64,000 nt of DNA from Sphingobacterium sp. (GTDB taxonomy: Bacteria > Bacteroidota > Bacteroidia > Sphingobacteriales > Sphingobacteriaceae), in assembly GCA_022712315.1 (NCBI GenBank), contig JALAGS010000148.1, positions 1-64,000 on the forward strand. Reading direction: 5' to 3'. Shown here piece after piece: positions 7,511 through 16,360 of the stretch. Numbering within the stretch: the first letter of the stretch is position 1; the number at the start of each line of letters is the position of its first letter. A model generated the notes under the pieces. That model was not told the origin of the DNA and did no database searches. It saw nothing but the letters and a program-made list of their open reading frames with translations. A program made the position numbers and the translations under genes.

Positions 7511-9951
7511 AACTCCTTCTCGCCAAATTCACTCTTTGGTAGTTTCGAGGATTGGCTTAACTTGTGAATATTAAAATTGAGGTTAAGCATCAGTATATTT
7601 TTTTCATAAATATAGTTGGTAGTCGTAAAAAAATCAGTGGAGGATGTCGTAATACGTTGTTCATTGACTCCCCAATTGCCTAGTTCAATGAACTGCCATT
7701 GAAGCTGTGCTTTGATCGCCCCCTTCAAAAAAGCCTTACTTAGATTAAAGTGAGGGGTAAAAAATCTCGAATCTCTTCCTTGTACCGTAGGCCTTGCCGA
7801 GAGATAATTGACTTGTAAACCCGTACTCCAATCCTTGGCAAAATCTGCTTGAACCCCAGTATTTATGGAATACACCCAATCACTATTGCTATTTATCATG
7901 TTATAAGTCAATACCTGTCCTGAAATTTTATAACGATACAGGTTCAATCCGCCATTTACACGTAACCAGGGAAGGATCTTTCCCTCTCCTCCTATTTCTG
8001 CTCCCCACCGGGTGGCATAATCTGCATTGGTAAATACCCGATTGAGGATAGTATCTGCATACAAAGAATTAACTCGTTGGATTGGGTTTTTCGTATGTTG
8101 GTAGTATGTATTTAAGAATATACTTCCCCTTTTTAACTTCTTTACGACACCTGTTTCAATATTGGTTGTAAACTCTGGCAACAAGGTGGGATCTCCTTGC
8201 TCCAAGGTCTCTGAGTGCTCACGTTCGGGTATAGGATTTAGCTCAAAATTGTTATTTCGTTGAACTCGCCGCGCAGCAGCAAACTTCCAGGACCACTCGT
8301 CGCTTAGGTTGTGGATCAAATTGAAAGAAGGATACAATTGGTGGACAGCATATGGATATTCCGCCCGAGTATTAACTAAAAGTACATCACGTTGATAATA
8401 TTCATAACGAAGTCCAAGTGAAAACTGTGTCCTTTCAAATTTATGATCATATTGGCTAAAAATAGCATGCACCCTATTCGTTGCATTTAATTTACCCGTA
8501 AATTCAGGAATAAGTTTCATGGCCTCACCCGGCTTTTCAGTGGCTAAATATTCAAAATTACCTTTCTGCCTATCGTTTCTAAGTTGGTAACCACTGATAA
8601 GCTCTCCATGTGGAAATTTCCATTGATGTTGGACAGATATCCTTAGTCCGCGTAAAGGATTGGTATAATTGTTATTTGTCCATTGGACAGTATCAATTCC
8701 GCGTTCGATATTCGCATTCTTGGTCGATCCATAGATATTGGCATATTCATAAATTGCGGCTGCTTGCAAGACATGTGCGTCACTGAATTTATACTGATAA
8801 CTGAAATCAATAAGATAGAACTCCCCTTGTTTATTCTGGAGATTAGAGTTAAAATAATTTAGTGTTGAAAGCTCCTTACCTGTTGAAGGTTGGATCGTTC
8901 GATTTGTATAATAGATATCCGCTAATCGGTCCTGGAATTTCCGGGATGCCAGCAAACCAATATTAAATTGCTGTTTCTTGGACAGCTCATATGAACCGTT
9001 CAGTCTGACACCAAAATTGTACTTGTCAAAACTACGTTCGCCTTTAGACGGGAAAAAAGTCTGCCTATCCCCAATAATGGTATGTACATCACCTTCTCGA
9101 AAACCTGCGTTGTCATTACGCAGATAATTGGCTGAGCCATTCAATTCGAGTTTATTTTTTTTGAGCTGGAAAGAAATATCTCCACCAAATCGCTTTTGGC
9201 TCTTGTGATTCCCGTAGTTGTCTATACTGGGCAGTCCTCCTTGAAGATTGAATAGCCATGAAAATCCGTCTGATGTGGCTTTTTTTGTCTTGAGATTGAT
9301 TATCCCTCCTTTACCGTCAGGATCAAATTGTGCCGATGGGCTGGTAATATATTCGACATCGGTCACATCGTTTGCTGCAATCTGACTTAAAATTGTCGCT
9401 GGATCTAAAAAGGAAGGTTTACCATTGATTAGTACAATAATACCTGTATTCCCACGCATACTTATATTGCCATTCCCATCTACAGCCGCTGAAGGTAGAT
9501 TTTTTACAATATCCAAAGCTGTACCACCAACTGCATTTTTATACTGGCTTGCTAGATATAGCTGTCTATCAGCTGAGTGCTTCTGCGCGGCAAGCTCTCC
9601 GGTAATCTTGACTTCGTTCAACCTCTGGTCTGTACTCACCAGTGCTATCTCATTAAGAGTTACCTGACTTTTTCCATCAAAATCCACCGCGTGTTTTTTT
9701 TGACGATAACCGATAAATTTAAAAACAATAGTATATTGTCCTTTTTTCAGATTGAAGAAATGGAAACGCCCCACCGAATCTGCAACCATACCATCAACGA
9801 CATGACCGCGCGTATCGAGGACAGCTATACTGGCAAACGAGATTGGCGAATTTGTAATAGAATCCTTGATACTTCCAGAAAGGATGGATTTTTGTGCAAC
9901 CGCTATTGTTATCGTAAATAAAAGGCAAAGTAGGGTAAAGAATCTTTTCAC
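7507..9951 (-). CDS. Outer-membrane TonB-receptor-like beta-barrel protein
   Basis: 814 residues. Signal peptide (to about residue 19, ending IAVAQK), then a carboxypeptidase-regulatory-like beta-sandwich (about 22-105, ILSGSIKDSITNSPISFASI), a plug domain (about 120-225, including LPSAAVDGNGNISMRGN and VEYITSPSAQFDPDGKGG) and a long OMP beta-barrel (about 235-814) of the type grouped as outer-membrane beta-barrel family 3. These proteins sit in the outer membrane and usually take up, or are involved in moving, ligands. No partner SusD, enzyme or transporter is adjacent, so the ligand is unknown. The last residues do not end in the common aromatic barrel signature. Confidence 0.87.
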   Translation of the reverse strand: MKRFFTLLCLLFTITIAVAQKSILSGSIKDSITNSPISFASIAVLDTRGHVVDGMVADSVGRFHFFNLKKGQYTIVFKFIGYRQKKHAVDFDGKSQVTLNEIALVSTDQRLNEVKITGELAAQKHSADRQLYLASQYKNAVGGTALDIVKNLPSAAVDGNGNISMRGNTGIIVLINGKPSFLDPATILSQIAANDVTDVEYITSPSAQFDPDGKGGIINLKTKKATSDGFSWLFNLQGGLPSIDNYGNHKSQKRFGGDISFQLKKNKLELNGSANYLRNDNAGFREGDVHTIIGDRQTFFPSKGERSFDKYNFGVRLNGSYELSKKQQFNIGLLASRKFQDRLADIYYTNRTIQPSTGKELSTLNYFNSNLQNKQGEFYLIDFSYQYKFSDAHVLQAAAIYEYANIYGSTKNANIERGIDTVQWTNNNYTNPLRGLRISVQHQWKFPHGELISGYQLRNDRQKGNFEYLATEKPGEAMKLIPEFTGKLNATNRVHAIFSQYDHKFERTQFSLGLRYEYYQRDVLLVNTRAEYPYAVHQLYPSFNLIHNLSDEWSWKFAAARRVQRNNNFELNPIPEREHSETLEQGDPTLLPEFTTNIETGVVKKLKRGSIFLNTYYQHTKNPIQRVNSLYADTILNRVFTNADYATRWGAEIGGEGKILPWLRVNGGLNLYRYKISGQVLTYNMINSNSDWVYSINTGVQADFAKDWSTGLQVNYLSARPTVQGRDSRFFTPHFNLSKAFLKGAIKAQLQWQFIELGNWGVNEQRITTSSTDFFTTTNYIYEKNILMLNLNFNIHKLSQSSKLPKSEFGEKEF

Positions 9952-10088
9952 TGATATCTAAGTTTCCTCAAAAATAGAAAAGTTAATAACCATGCAGTAC
10001 TTACCTGAAAATTATACCACAGTATTTTCAAATCGACCCCAATAATGATGCAGTTCTATTTCTTATCCTATGCCAAGTCGATCGGAGA

Positions 10089-10107
10089 ACAAATCTGTTA
10101 GATTTGT
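10089..10107. promoter_or_regulatory. Perfect 8-bp inverted repeat upstream of the PhnB-like gene
   Basis: ACAAATCT-GTT-AGATTTGT, 98 bases upstream of the chosen start codon at 10205. It could be an operator half-site pair or an RNA hairpin in the leader. No T-run follows, so it is not a good terminator. Confidence 0.35.
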
Positions 10108-10204
10108 AAGACTGCAAATGATCAAAATCCAGATAGCATGGAATAGCGGAATATCAATTGTGGGCTATACTGAAAAAGAAAAAATAACAAAAAAATATAA
10201 AGCT

Positions 10205-10666
10205 ATGCAAAAAATTATTCCAAACCTTTGGTTTGACAGCAACGCACAGGAAGCCGCAGCATATTACCTATCGGTTTTCAAAGATGGAAAAATAATCAAT
10301 ATTACTTATTACCCGAATTCAGAAGCCGAAGGACTAGCTGATTTCCAGAAGGATTTCGCTGGAAAAGTGCTTACAGTGGAATTTGAGATTTTGGGAATGC
10401 GCCTTATTGGGATCAATGCTGGACCTATATTCAAATTTAACGAGGCTATTTCGTTGATGATCCCTTGCAAAGACCAAACAGAAATAGACTACTATTGGGA
10501 AGCACTTACATCGGATGGAGGACAGGAGAGCGTTTGTGGCTGGCTAAAAGACAAATACGGATTAAGTTGGCAGGTTTGTCCCGAAAACTGGGAGGAACTC
10601 AACAAAAGACCAGGCGCGTTCAAAAAAATGATGGGAATGAAAAAAATCATCATTGCCGATTTCTAA
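10205..10666 (+). CDS. PhnB-like VOC-fold protein (3-demethylubiquinone methyltransferase-like family)
   Basis: 153 residues. The sequence matches the PhnB/glyoxalase-fold pattern: MQKIIPNLWFDSNAQEAA..YY at the N-terminus, ISLMIPCKDQTEIDYYWEAL in the middle, then CGWLKDKYGLSWQVCPENW. Members are small dimeric cytoplasmic proteins; despite the name they are not proven methyltransferases, and many have no known substrate. A longer frame begins at 10070, but the ATG at 10205 follows an A-rich ribosome-binding stretch and starts exactly at the family's N-terminus, so it is preferred. The C-terminus is slightly shorter than typical. No functional partner is nearby. Confidence 0.85.
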   Translation: MQKIIPNLWFDSNAQEAAAYYLSVFKDGKIINITYYPNSEAEGLADFQKDFAGKVLTVEFEILGMRLIGINAGPIFKFNEAISLMIPCKDQTEIDYYWEALTSDGGQESVCGWLKDKYGLSWQVCPENWEELNKRPGAFKKMMGMKKIIIADF

Positions 10667-10918
10667 ACAAGGCAACGATCACTAGCTTCATCGTCAGGAT
10701 ATTCTCGTGTATCAAAATGCCTAATTATCAAGCTTTGATAGAAAGTTATTATAAATAACAGGAAGTCGCGCTGGAAAACAAATAACTTTTTTATTTTGTT
10801 TGACACAGTTATGGGATAGCTTTTACACAAGTTTATCCCATAACTTTAGATTCGGATAAACCGTATGTACGACTCCGGCTCAATTTGCCTCTTTAAGCAG
10901 CTGCTCGAAATAACATTA

Positions 10919-11455
10919 TTAGGTGCTTTCTGTGATGTTAAAGGTCTCTTCAAATACCAACGTCTGGCGCTCCGCAAAGTGACTCTCTGTATAATTTTCA
11001 TATAGCTGCACTTTGACATACTGTACCCCTTTCGAAAGGTTATAATTTACCGCTTGTTCATAATTATAACCACGAATGTTGGCACTTTCCTTGCCTGGTA
11101 TTTTCTCAATCTCAACAATGTATTTTAGGGTAATACGATTCTCGACCAACTTGCCTTCTTCAAGACGTACTTTTTTAACTTTATTGATGCTCAATCCAGC
11201 AGATGAAATATTTCCTTGAATACTTAATTTTAAACTATTATGTTCTTTGCTTAAAATCTTAATTGCAGGAATCAAACGTTCTGCATTGTCATTATATGTA
11301 TTATAATGTTGTTTTTGATGCATCTCATTTTCCTTAACGATTCTTTTCGGACTACCTTCGATAACGGTAATGTGTAGTGAATTTTCATGTGATACGCATC
11401 CCGATAACATCCATAAAATTGTTACGATTATCGTATTTCGCATTCTTTTAATCAT
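10919..11455 (-). CDS. Lipoprotein of unknown function
   Basis: 178 residues. Lipoprotein signal with the lipobox LSGC at about residues 17-20. The mature part is polar, Lys/Glu-rich and probably beta-rich (alternating VRLEEGKLVENRITLKYIVE). No recognised domain. It stands alone between a convergent PhnB-like gene and the co-directional CinA-like gene 106 bases upstream. Envelope location is supported; function unknown. Confidence 0.62.
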   Translation of the reverse strand: MIKRMRNTIIVTILWMLSGCVSHENSLHITVIEGSPKRIVKENEMHQKQHYNTYNDNAERLIPAIKILSKEHNSLKLSIQGNISSAGLSINKVKKVRLEEGKLVENRITLKYIVEIEKIPGKESANIRGYNYEQAVNYNLSKGVQYVKVQLYENYTESHFAERQTLVFEETFNITEST

Positions 11456-11561
11456 TAAAATTTTATAAGATGAAAGTAGCTAAAAGTACGAAGAGAAAAT
11501 ATCCCTGAAGGTAGTGGTTTTTCTAATTGTCCAAAGATGATACATCAACGTTAATTTCCGT

Positions 11562-12056
11562 CTAATTTTTACCGGTCTTCAAAGCAAGGAGATTTTCAAA
11601 AGTGGCAATAATAATTTTTGCGTATTCCTCCTGTGCATCCGGTCCAAGGAGATCTGCAGGCAAATCAATTTTTTCCGAGATTACAATTTCCATTTTATAG
11701 GCTATTGCAAAATATGCATATAAAGTGAAATTTGATTCTTCAACGGGAGTTGCGTAGCCTGTAACACCAATGCCATAGTCGGTATTAAACAGATGCGAAG
11801 CCTGCAATGCCATGTCTTGTGCAATCTCGGGTGACACGCAATCACAACTTCTGCCTTCCTCTTCGTCGATTCCCAACAGATTGACCTTTTCTTCAAGCGT
11901 GTATGCCGTTAGGCCTCCTTTAAAATTGTCCGAAGCTTCTTTGATCTGGGACAACAAAAACTGAAGCTTTCCGGCTGTAACACTTTCAGCAGTTGCAACA
12001 GTTTCGGAAACAAGCAACCTGCCGATATTTTCTAATATGTCTTCGTTCAGATTCAT
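11562..12056 (-). CDS. CinA C-terminal-domain protein (PncC-like nicotinamide-nucleotide amidase family)
   Basis: 164 residues, a stand-alone CinA-C domain. Family hallmarks are ATAESVTAGKL near residue 20, GGLTAYTLEEKVNLLGI at about 45-62, VSPEIAQDMALQAS near 80 and GIGVTGYATP near 100. In PncC enzymes this domain deamidates NMN to NaMN, recycling pyridine nucleotides in the cytoplasm. The common ESCT active-site tetrad reads ESVT here, and the ITG.AGP..G loop is altered to VTGYATPVEES, so enzymatic activity is uncertain. A decayed copy of the same gene lies at about 38315-38606. It diverges from the ferritin-like gene at 12321 across 264 bases. Confidence 0.82.
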   Translation of the reverse strand: MNLNEDILENIGRLLVSETVATAESVTAGKLQFLLSQIKEASDNFKGGLTAYTLEEKVNLLGIDEEEGRSCDCVSPEIAQDMALQASHLFNTDYGIGVTGYATPVEESNFTLYAYFAIAYKMEIVISEKIDLPADLLGPDAQEEYAKIIIATFENLLALKTGKN

Positions 12057-12320
12057 TACCTTTCTATTTATAAATTATGGAGCAAATAGAAGCAAACTGT
12101 ACTTATCTTCTGCTTGATTATGGAATCAACAGCTCAAAATTCAAAATAGTTGTGTAGAAAGTGATTTTAATGAAAATTTTTCATTCGATTTTCGAGGAGG
12201 ACAAAGGGTGATCTTCGATCATTTGTTTAATTGATAACCGGAAGTGACAGGGCTGAAATCAAAATTGAAAATTTTAAAAACGATCTTCTCTTGGCTCGTG
12301 TCCATCTCTAAAAAAGAATT

Positions 12321-12839
12321 ATGGCAAAATCGAATCAAAATCAGCAACAAATGCCAAATGAGCATTTACATGAATTATTTGTAGACGAATTAAAAGATAT
12401 TCTAGGCGCGGAGAAACAGCTCTTAAAAGGCTTAAAGAAAATGAGCAAAGCGGCAGAAGATGAACAATTGAGACAGGCATTTGAAGAACATCACAGCCAA
12501 ACTCAAGGTCAGATCGAGCGGCTTAAAGAGGTATTTGGGGCTTTGGGCATTGCTGCCAGGGGCAAAAAATGCAAAGCAATGGAGGGTCTATTAGAGGAAG
12601 CTGACGAAATCATTGAAAATTTTGAAGATGATCCGGCATTAGACGCAGCACTCATTTCTGCTGCACAAAAAGTAGAACATTATGAAATCGCCAGTTATGG
12701 CTGTCTAGTTACATTTGCAAAACTGATGAACCATACTGAAGCAGAGCAATTGCTCCAGCAAACACTTGATGAGGAAAAGCAAACCGATATTCTACTCACA
12801 GAAATCGCTGTCTCGTCAGTAAACGAGTCAGCATCATAA
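12321..12839 (+). CDS. YciE/YciF-type ferritin-like protein (DUF892)
   Basis: 172 residues. After a Q/N-rich tail, residues 15-165 match the DUF892 four-helix bundle: LHELFVDELKDILGAEKQLL, then KAAEDEQLRQAFEEHHSQT.GQIERL, the AKKCKAMEGL-like loop, and VEHYEIASYGCL. Conserved Glu/His residues (E in ELKDIL, EEHH, KVEHYE) are in positions that could bind a di-iron centre. Homologues are induced by osmotic or general stress, but their chemistry is not established. It has its own strong hairpin terminator at 12845. Divergent from the CinA-C gene; shared control from the 264-base gap is possible. Confidence 0.9.
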   Translation: MAKSNQNQQQMPNEHLHELFVDELKDILGAEKQLLKGLKKMSKAAEDEQLRQAFEEHHSQTQGQIERLKEVFGALGIAARGKKCKAMEGLLEEADEIIENFEDDPALDAALISAAQKVEHYEIASYGCLVTFAKLMNHTEAEQLLQQTLDEEKQTDILLTEIAVSSVNESAS

Positions 12840-12844
12840 GTTCA

Positions 12845-12872
12845 TAAATGCCCGGTAATCCGGGCATTTATT
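12845..12872 (+). terminator. Hairpin terminator after the ferritin-like gene
   Basis: Perfect 11-bp stem TAAATGCCCGG / CCGGGCATTTA with a TAAT loop, beginning 5 bases after the stop codon and followed by TT. Strong stem, short T-run. Confidence 0.75.
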
Positions 12873-13012
12873 ACGCTAGATCCTGTGAGACCGTCTATCG
12901 ACATGTCCTCAACCACAATCACTACATCTTCTCCTAAACTCATTTATTCCTTTCCTCAGCCTAATTGAAAAATAGAAAAAATACATTTTTTACCGTAGTT
13001 GTAACATAAATA

Positions 13013-13032
13013 TCAATCGTTAAAACGATTGA
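13013..13032. promoter_or_regulatory. Perfect inverted repeat upstream of the 732-residue protein gene
   Basis: TCAATCGTT-AA-AACGATTGA: two 9-bp perfect arms with a 2-base centre, 49 bases before the ATG at 13082. The geometry suits a dimeric repressor or activator site; a cis-acting RNA hairpin is the alternative. Confidence 0.5.
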
Positions 13033-13081
13033 CAAGGTACTCGTCTTCCTGTAATGGGACAAACACAATTAAGAAATTAGC

Positions 13082-15280
13082 ATGATGATAAATCCTGTCA
13101 CTCCATGGACAGCAACGGTCCAAGCCGATCTTTCGGATTCTGCGCCTATTTTTGAAATAGACCTAAAAGCATACAAGCTCAAAATCCATGATGCGGGCGA
13201 TTCGATATGGTTGGTGGCTATTTGGCCGACGGACGTAAGCATAGCCTTTAGACTGGCCTTCGGGATGAATAGCCGGTTTGAAAAAGTAACGATCTCTGAA
13301 GCTCCTAATGAGATCTTGATCACTGCCTCGACCAGGCTGGCCTACTATCGTACCATTCTCTTCTTTCCAGAAAGTCCGCAAGCCACCTTTCGTTATACAA
13401 CTACCCTCCGGACAAAATTACCGTTACTTATCCCCTTTTGGCCAAGGGATATTGTGCCTTTGACTAAAGATGGAAGTACCGAAAATACAGCAGGAAAAAT
13501 ACATGCCAAACAGGTAGGTTCCCGATCAGGACAGCTCTATTTCAGTATGACAAAGCCAAAAGCTGGTTCTGTGTTTTATTTTCAGAATCTTACAGCCATG
13601 TCTCCTTACTGTCAGGAAACGGAGGTATCCCTTCGGGAGACAGTCGGCGGCGAATGGCCAGAGCTCGGATTCCAGTTTCCCGTCAATGCTGAAAAGCCAC
13701 TGCCGGCCAACGAAGAATATATTATTTCGGATGCATTTGTTCAGCTTGATGAAAATATCCCCGAAAGTGATACTGAGATCGTTGAAAGTTACCTCGATTT
13801 ACTCGCATCAATATATCTCATCCTACCTAAGCCCGAAGCCAGCCAGCATAACTGGCTACCGACAGCCGAGAAAATCCTACATAATCTTTCTAACAATAAA
13901 GGTTGCTGGACACAAACGGACGGCAGTCCTTATCTAAATGCTTACGTCGGTGACTACAAAACTCCTGCAGAGATTATGGTACAGCTTGCCGTCATACTTC
14001 CATTGCATGAGTATCTTACCTGGACGGGAGAAGACCACCCTATGCTACAAGAACTGTCAGATGGACTCACGTCATTCTATGATAAGTCGATAAGGAGTTT
14101 AGTCAGGTGGCATCCGTCGCTAAAAAATGACTTAGACCATTCTGAGGAGCAAAAAAGCGAGATGGTGATGGACTCCTGGTATTTACATCACCCTTTGTTA
14201 AATCTCGCCCGGCTCGCATTGCGTGGAGACAAGATGGCTAAAAAACTGTTTTTGGATTCGATAGATTATGCAATAAAGGTTGCAAGGCATTTTAATTATA
14301 AATGGCCCGTCTTTTATAAAATGACCACCCTGGAGGTATTAAAAGCCGAAACGGCTCCAGGTAAGGGCGGTGAGAAAGATGTATCGGGATCATATGCGCA
14401 CGTTATGCTCCTGGCCTGGCAGCTGACAAAAGAAAAACGATTTCTTCTGGAAGCGAACAGGTCAATTAAAAGTTTAGACGGTCTAGCCTTTGATATATTC
14501 TATCAAGCTAATAACACCGCATTTGCTGCGGGTGCCTTTCTGGAAATGTATAAGGTGACCGACGATAAGCGTTATTTGGAACTTAGCTACTGCTGCCTCT
14601 CCGGTATATTCAAAAACTGCCAATTGTGGGACTGCAATTATGGTTATGGCAAAAATTTCCCCTATTTCTTTTCTGTCTTTCCTCTGAAAGATGCTCCTTA
14701 TACAGCAGCATATGAAGAGCTGGAAGTATTTGCTGCCCTACATCATTATCTTGAAGCGGCAGCAGGGATAGCTATTCTTCCTTCACTAAAAATATTGATT
14801 CCCGAATTTATCAAGTATGCGACGGGCCGACTAGCCTACTATTACCCTCCGCTTCTGCCGGAGGATATGATTGCCGAAAACACTAAAACAGGTGAGATAC
14901 AGAAGGATCTCTGGGTTCCGCTTGAAGATATACATGATGGTTGGGAGAAAAGCGGTGAAGTTGGTCAGGAAGTATACGGGGCCGGCCTGGCCTTTGGCAC
15001 CATACCACGACAGTATTTCAAAGTGGAAAATCTGGGTGGAATTGTATTTATAAATTATCCAATTTCAAACTTCCGAATAGGCAAAAATTCGGTTACTTTC
15101 CGGTTGGAGGGCAGTAGGCTGCTTAGGGCCCAAATGACGCTCTTGGGCTTTTCAAAGGAAATATTAACCAAAATACACGTAGAACAAAAAGTTAATTCAT
15201 CGTATAATCCTGTGAATGAATTAAGTATTGGTCTCTACGAATTAACCGGTGCTGGGGTAGTCAGAATTAAAATCTCTTAA
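13082..15280 (+). CDS. Large cytoplasmic protein resembling six-hairpin glycosidases; function unknown
   Basis: 732 residues without a signal peptide. Residues about 1-235 are beta-rich, like the N-terminal super-sandwich seen in many alpha/alpha-toroid carbohydrate enzymes. Residues about 240-620 are strongly alpha-helical with repeated aromatic-rich hairpins (SWYLHHPLLNLARLALRGD, SYAHVMLLAWQLTKEKRFL, TAAYEELEVFAALHHYLEAA), matching an (alpha/alpha)6 barrel. The end is beta-rich. Acidic candidates include the E in AYEELE and D in DSWYLHH, but no catalytic pair can be assigned. It stands alone behind a perfect inverted repeat and ends 57 bases before a convergent response-regulator gene. Glycoside hydrolase, epimerase or lyase are all possible. 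Confidence 0.62.
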   Translation: MMINPVTPWTATVQADLSDSAPIFEIDLKAYKLKIHDAGDSIWLVAIWPTDVSIAFRLAFGMNSRFEKVTISEAPNEILITASTRLAYYRTILFFPESPQATFRYTTTLRTKLPLLIPFWPRDIVPLTKDGSTENTAGKIHAKQVGSRSGQLYFSMTKPKAGSVFYFQNLTAMSPYCQETEVSLRETVGGEWPELGFQFPVNAEKPLPANEEYIISDAFVQLDENIPESDTEIVESYLDLLASIYLILPKPEASQHNWLPTAEKILHNLSNNKGCWTQTDGSPYLNAYVGDYKTPAEIMVQLAVILPLHEYLTWTGEDHPMLQELSDGLTSFYDKSIRSLVRWHPSLKNDLDHSEEQKSEMVMDSWYLHHPLLNLARLALRGDKMAKKLFLDSIDYAIKVARHFNYKWPVFYKMTTLEVLKAETAPGKGGEKDVSGSYAHVMLLAWQLTKEKRFLLEANRSIKSLDGLAFDIFYQANNTAFAAGAFLEMYKVTDDKRYLELSYCCLSGIFKNCQLWDCNYGYGKNFPYFFSVFPLKDAPYTAAYEELEVFAALHHYLEAAAGIAILPSLKILIPEFIKYATGRLAYYYPPLLPEDMIAENTKTGEIQKDLWVPLEDIHDGWEKSGEVGQEVYGAGLAFGTIPRQYFKVENLGGIVFINYPISNFRIGKNSVTFRLEGSRLLRAQMTLLGFSKEILTKIHVEQKVNSSYNPVNELSIGLYELTGAGVVRIKIS

Positions 15281-15337
15281 AGAACTATGCGCGGCAAGAT
15301 AGCTAGGGTTGATCGGATAAATCTCGACAACCCGGGG

Positions 15338-15994
15338 TTATTGCAATAGCTTCTTCTGAAAGCCAAACCGGACTAGATCCGCTGTATTTTTGGTCTTCGT
15401 TTTTTCCATCAGATGCTGGCGATGGCCCTCAACTGTACGTTTGCTCAGAAAGATCCTATCTGCAATTTCACCATTAGTAAATCCTTCTGAGATCAAAACC
15501 AATACTTCAAGTTCACGCTCTGTGATTTCATAGTGATGAAGGAGCGCAGCTTTGTCAACAGGCTCTGGCACAAAATTACGGTATACTTCCAAAATGCGAA
15601 CACTGAGGAAGGCGCTAATATATTTATCTCCTCCGGCTATATGAGCTATGCCAAATAGGAGTTCCTGAAAATCGTTACTCTTTGATAAATACCCCTCTGC
15701 ACCAGCATCAAAAGCTTCAGCCACTTTATCGATCTCTTCTATCATAGATAGTACGGCTATCTTGATCTGAGGATAAATTTTCTTGACTATCCGAACCAAG
15801 GAAATTCCATCCATACCGCTCATATTAATATCTGATAAAATAAGATCGGGCTTATCCTGCTGTTCTATAAATAAAAGAGCATCTTCTGCACTGCCTACTT
15901 CTCCAATAATGTAAAAACTGGGATTGGATTCCAATAATAGGCTGATACCGTTGCGCACAACTTCATGGTCATCGACCAAAAGAATTTTAATCAT
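15338..15994 (-). CDS. Orphan NarL/LuxR-type response regulator
   Basis: 218 residues. Receiver domain 1-125 with acidic pair D8/D9 (LLVDDHE), phosphoacceptor D55 (LILSDINMSGMDG), the Ser/Thr position in VLSMIEE and the Lys in GYLSKSN. The C-terminal LuxR-type HTH at about 150-212 includes ITERELEVLVLISEGFTNGE and KRTVEGHRQHLMEKT. Phosphorylation by a histidine kinase would activate DNA binding. No kinase gene adjoins it; the only one in the window is 47 kb away. It converges on the 732-residue protein gene. Confidence 0.94.
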   Translation of the reverse strand: MIKILLVDDHEVVRNGISLLLESNPSFYIIGEVGSAEDALLFIEQQDKPDLILSDINMSGMDGISLVRIVKKIYPQIKIAVLSMIEEIDKVAEAFDAGAEGYLSKSNDFQELLFGIAHIAGGDKYISAFLSVRILEVYRNFVPEPVDKAALLHHYEITERELEVLVLISEGFTNGEIADRIFLSKRTVEGHRQHLMEKTKTKNTADLVRFGFQKKLLQ

Positions 15995-16360
15995 TCACAC
16001 TTTTTTAATATTATTAATAATAACGTTATAAATTAAATTTTATTTCACCAAAAACTTGTATTATTTAAAAACAACACATGTTTAAACATTAAAAAAACAC
16101 AATTATAACTAAAAGGAAATTTGAATGATCGAAGAACTATCCCGTTCATATTTCTGTGGCATCCACGATAAAATCGGTAGCAGATCCGATCACGATCAGT
16201 TCTGCTACTCCCAACGGGTTAATAATATTTGTAGGTAACTATACTGGAAAAAGAGCCTGAGTTAACCAAATAATACATGTCGGTAGCCTGTGCTGGCTAA
16301 GCTTTATAAAGATTAGGATGCTGATTTAACAGTGTAATATCAAAAAATAACATCATCTTT
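15995..16360. other. Intergenic region upstream of the response regulator
   Basis: 366 bases. Contains a perfect 12-bp palindrome (16078-16089) and one short frame, 16125-16238 (+), of 37 codons preceded by AAAAGGAAATTTGA. Its peptide (start MIEELSRSYFCGIHDK) has no recognised family, so I do not call it a gene. Very AT-rich near 16000-16100, fitting a promoter for the response-regulator gene. Confidence 0.4.
16078..16089. promoter_or_regulatory. 12-bp palindrome upstream of the response-regulator gene
   Basis: ATGTTTAAACAT, perfectly self-complementary, 84 bases upstream of the regulator's start codon. Possible transcription-factor site; short palindromes like this also occur by chance in AT-rich DNA. 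Confidence 0.25.

Noticed and set aside
10070..10204. 45-codon N-terminal extension of the PhnB-like protein
   Set aside because: Not similar to the family, contains a perfect inverted repeat, and a well-placed ATG starts the conserved fold at 10205.
16125..16238. 37-codon frame with a plausible ribosome-binding site
   Set aside because: Short, no family pattern, no conserved neighbour; not enough to call a gene, although a small peptide cannot be excluded.
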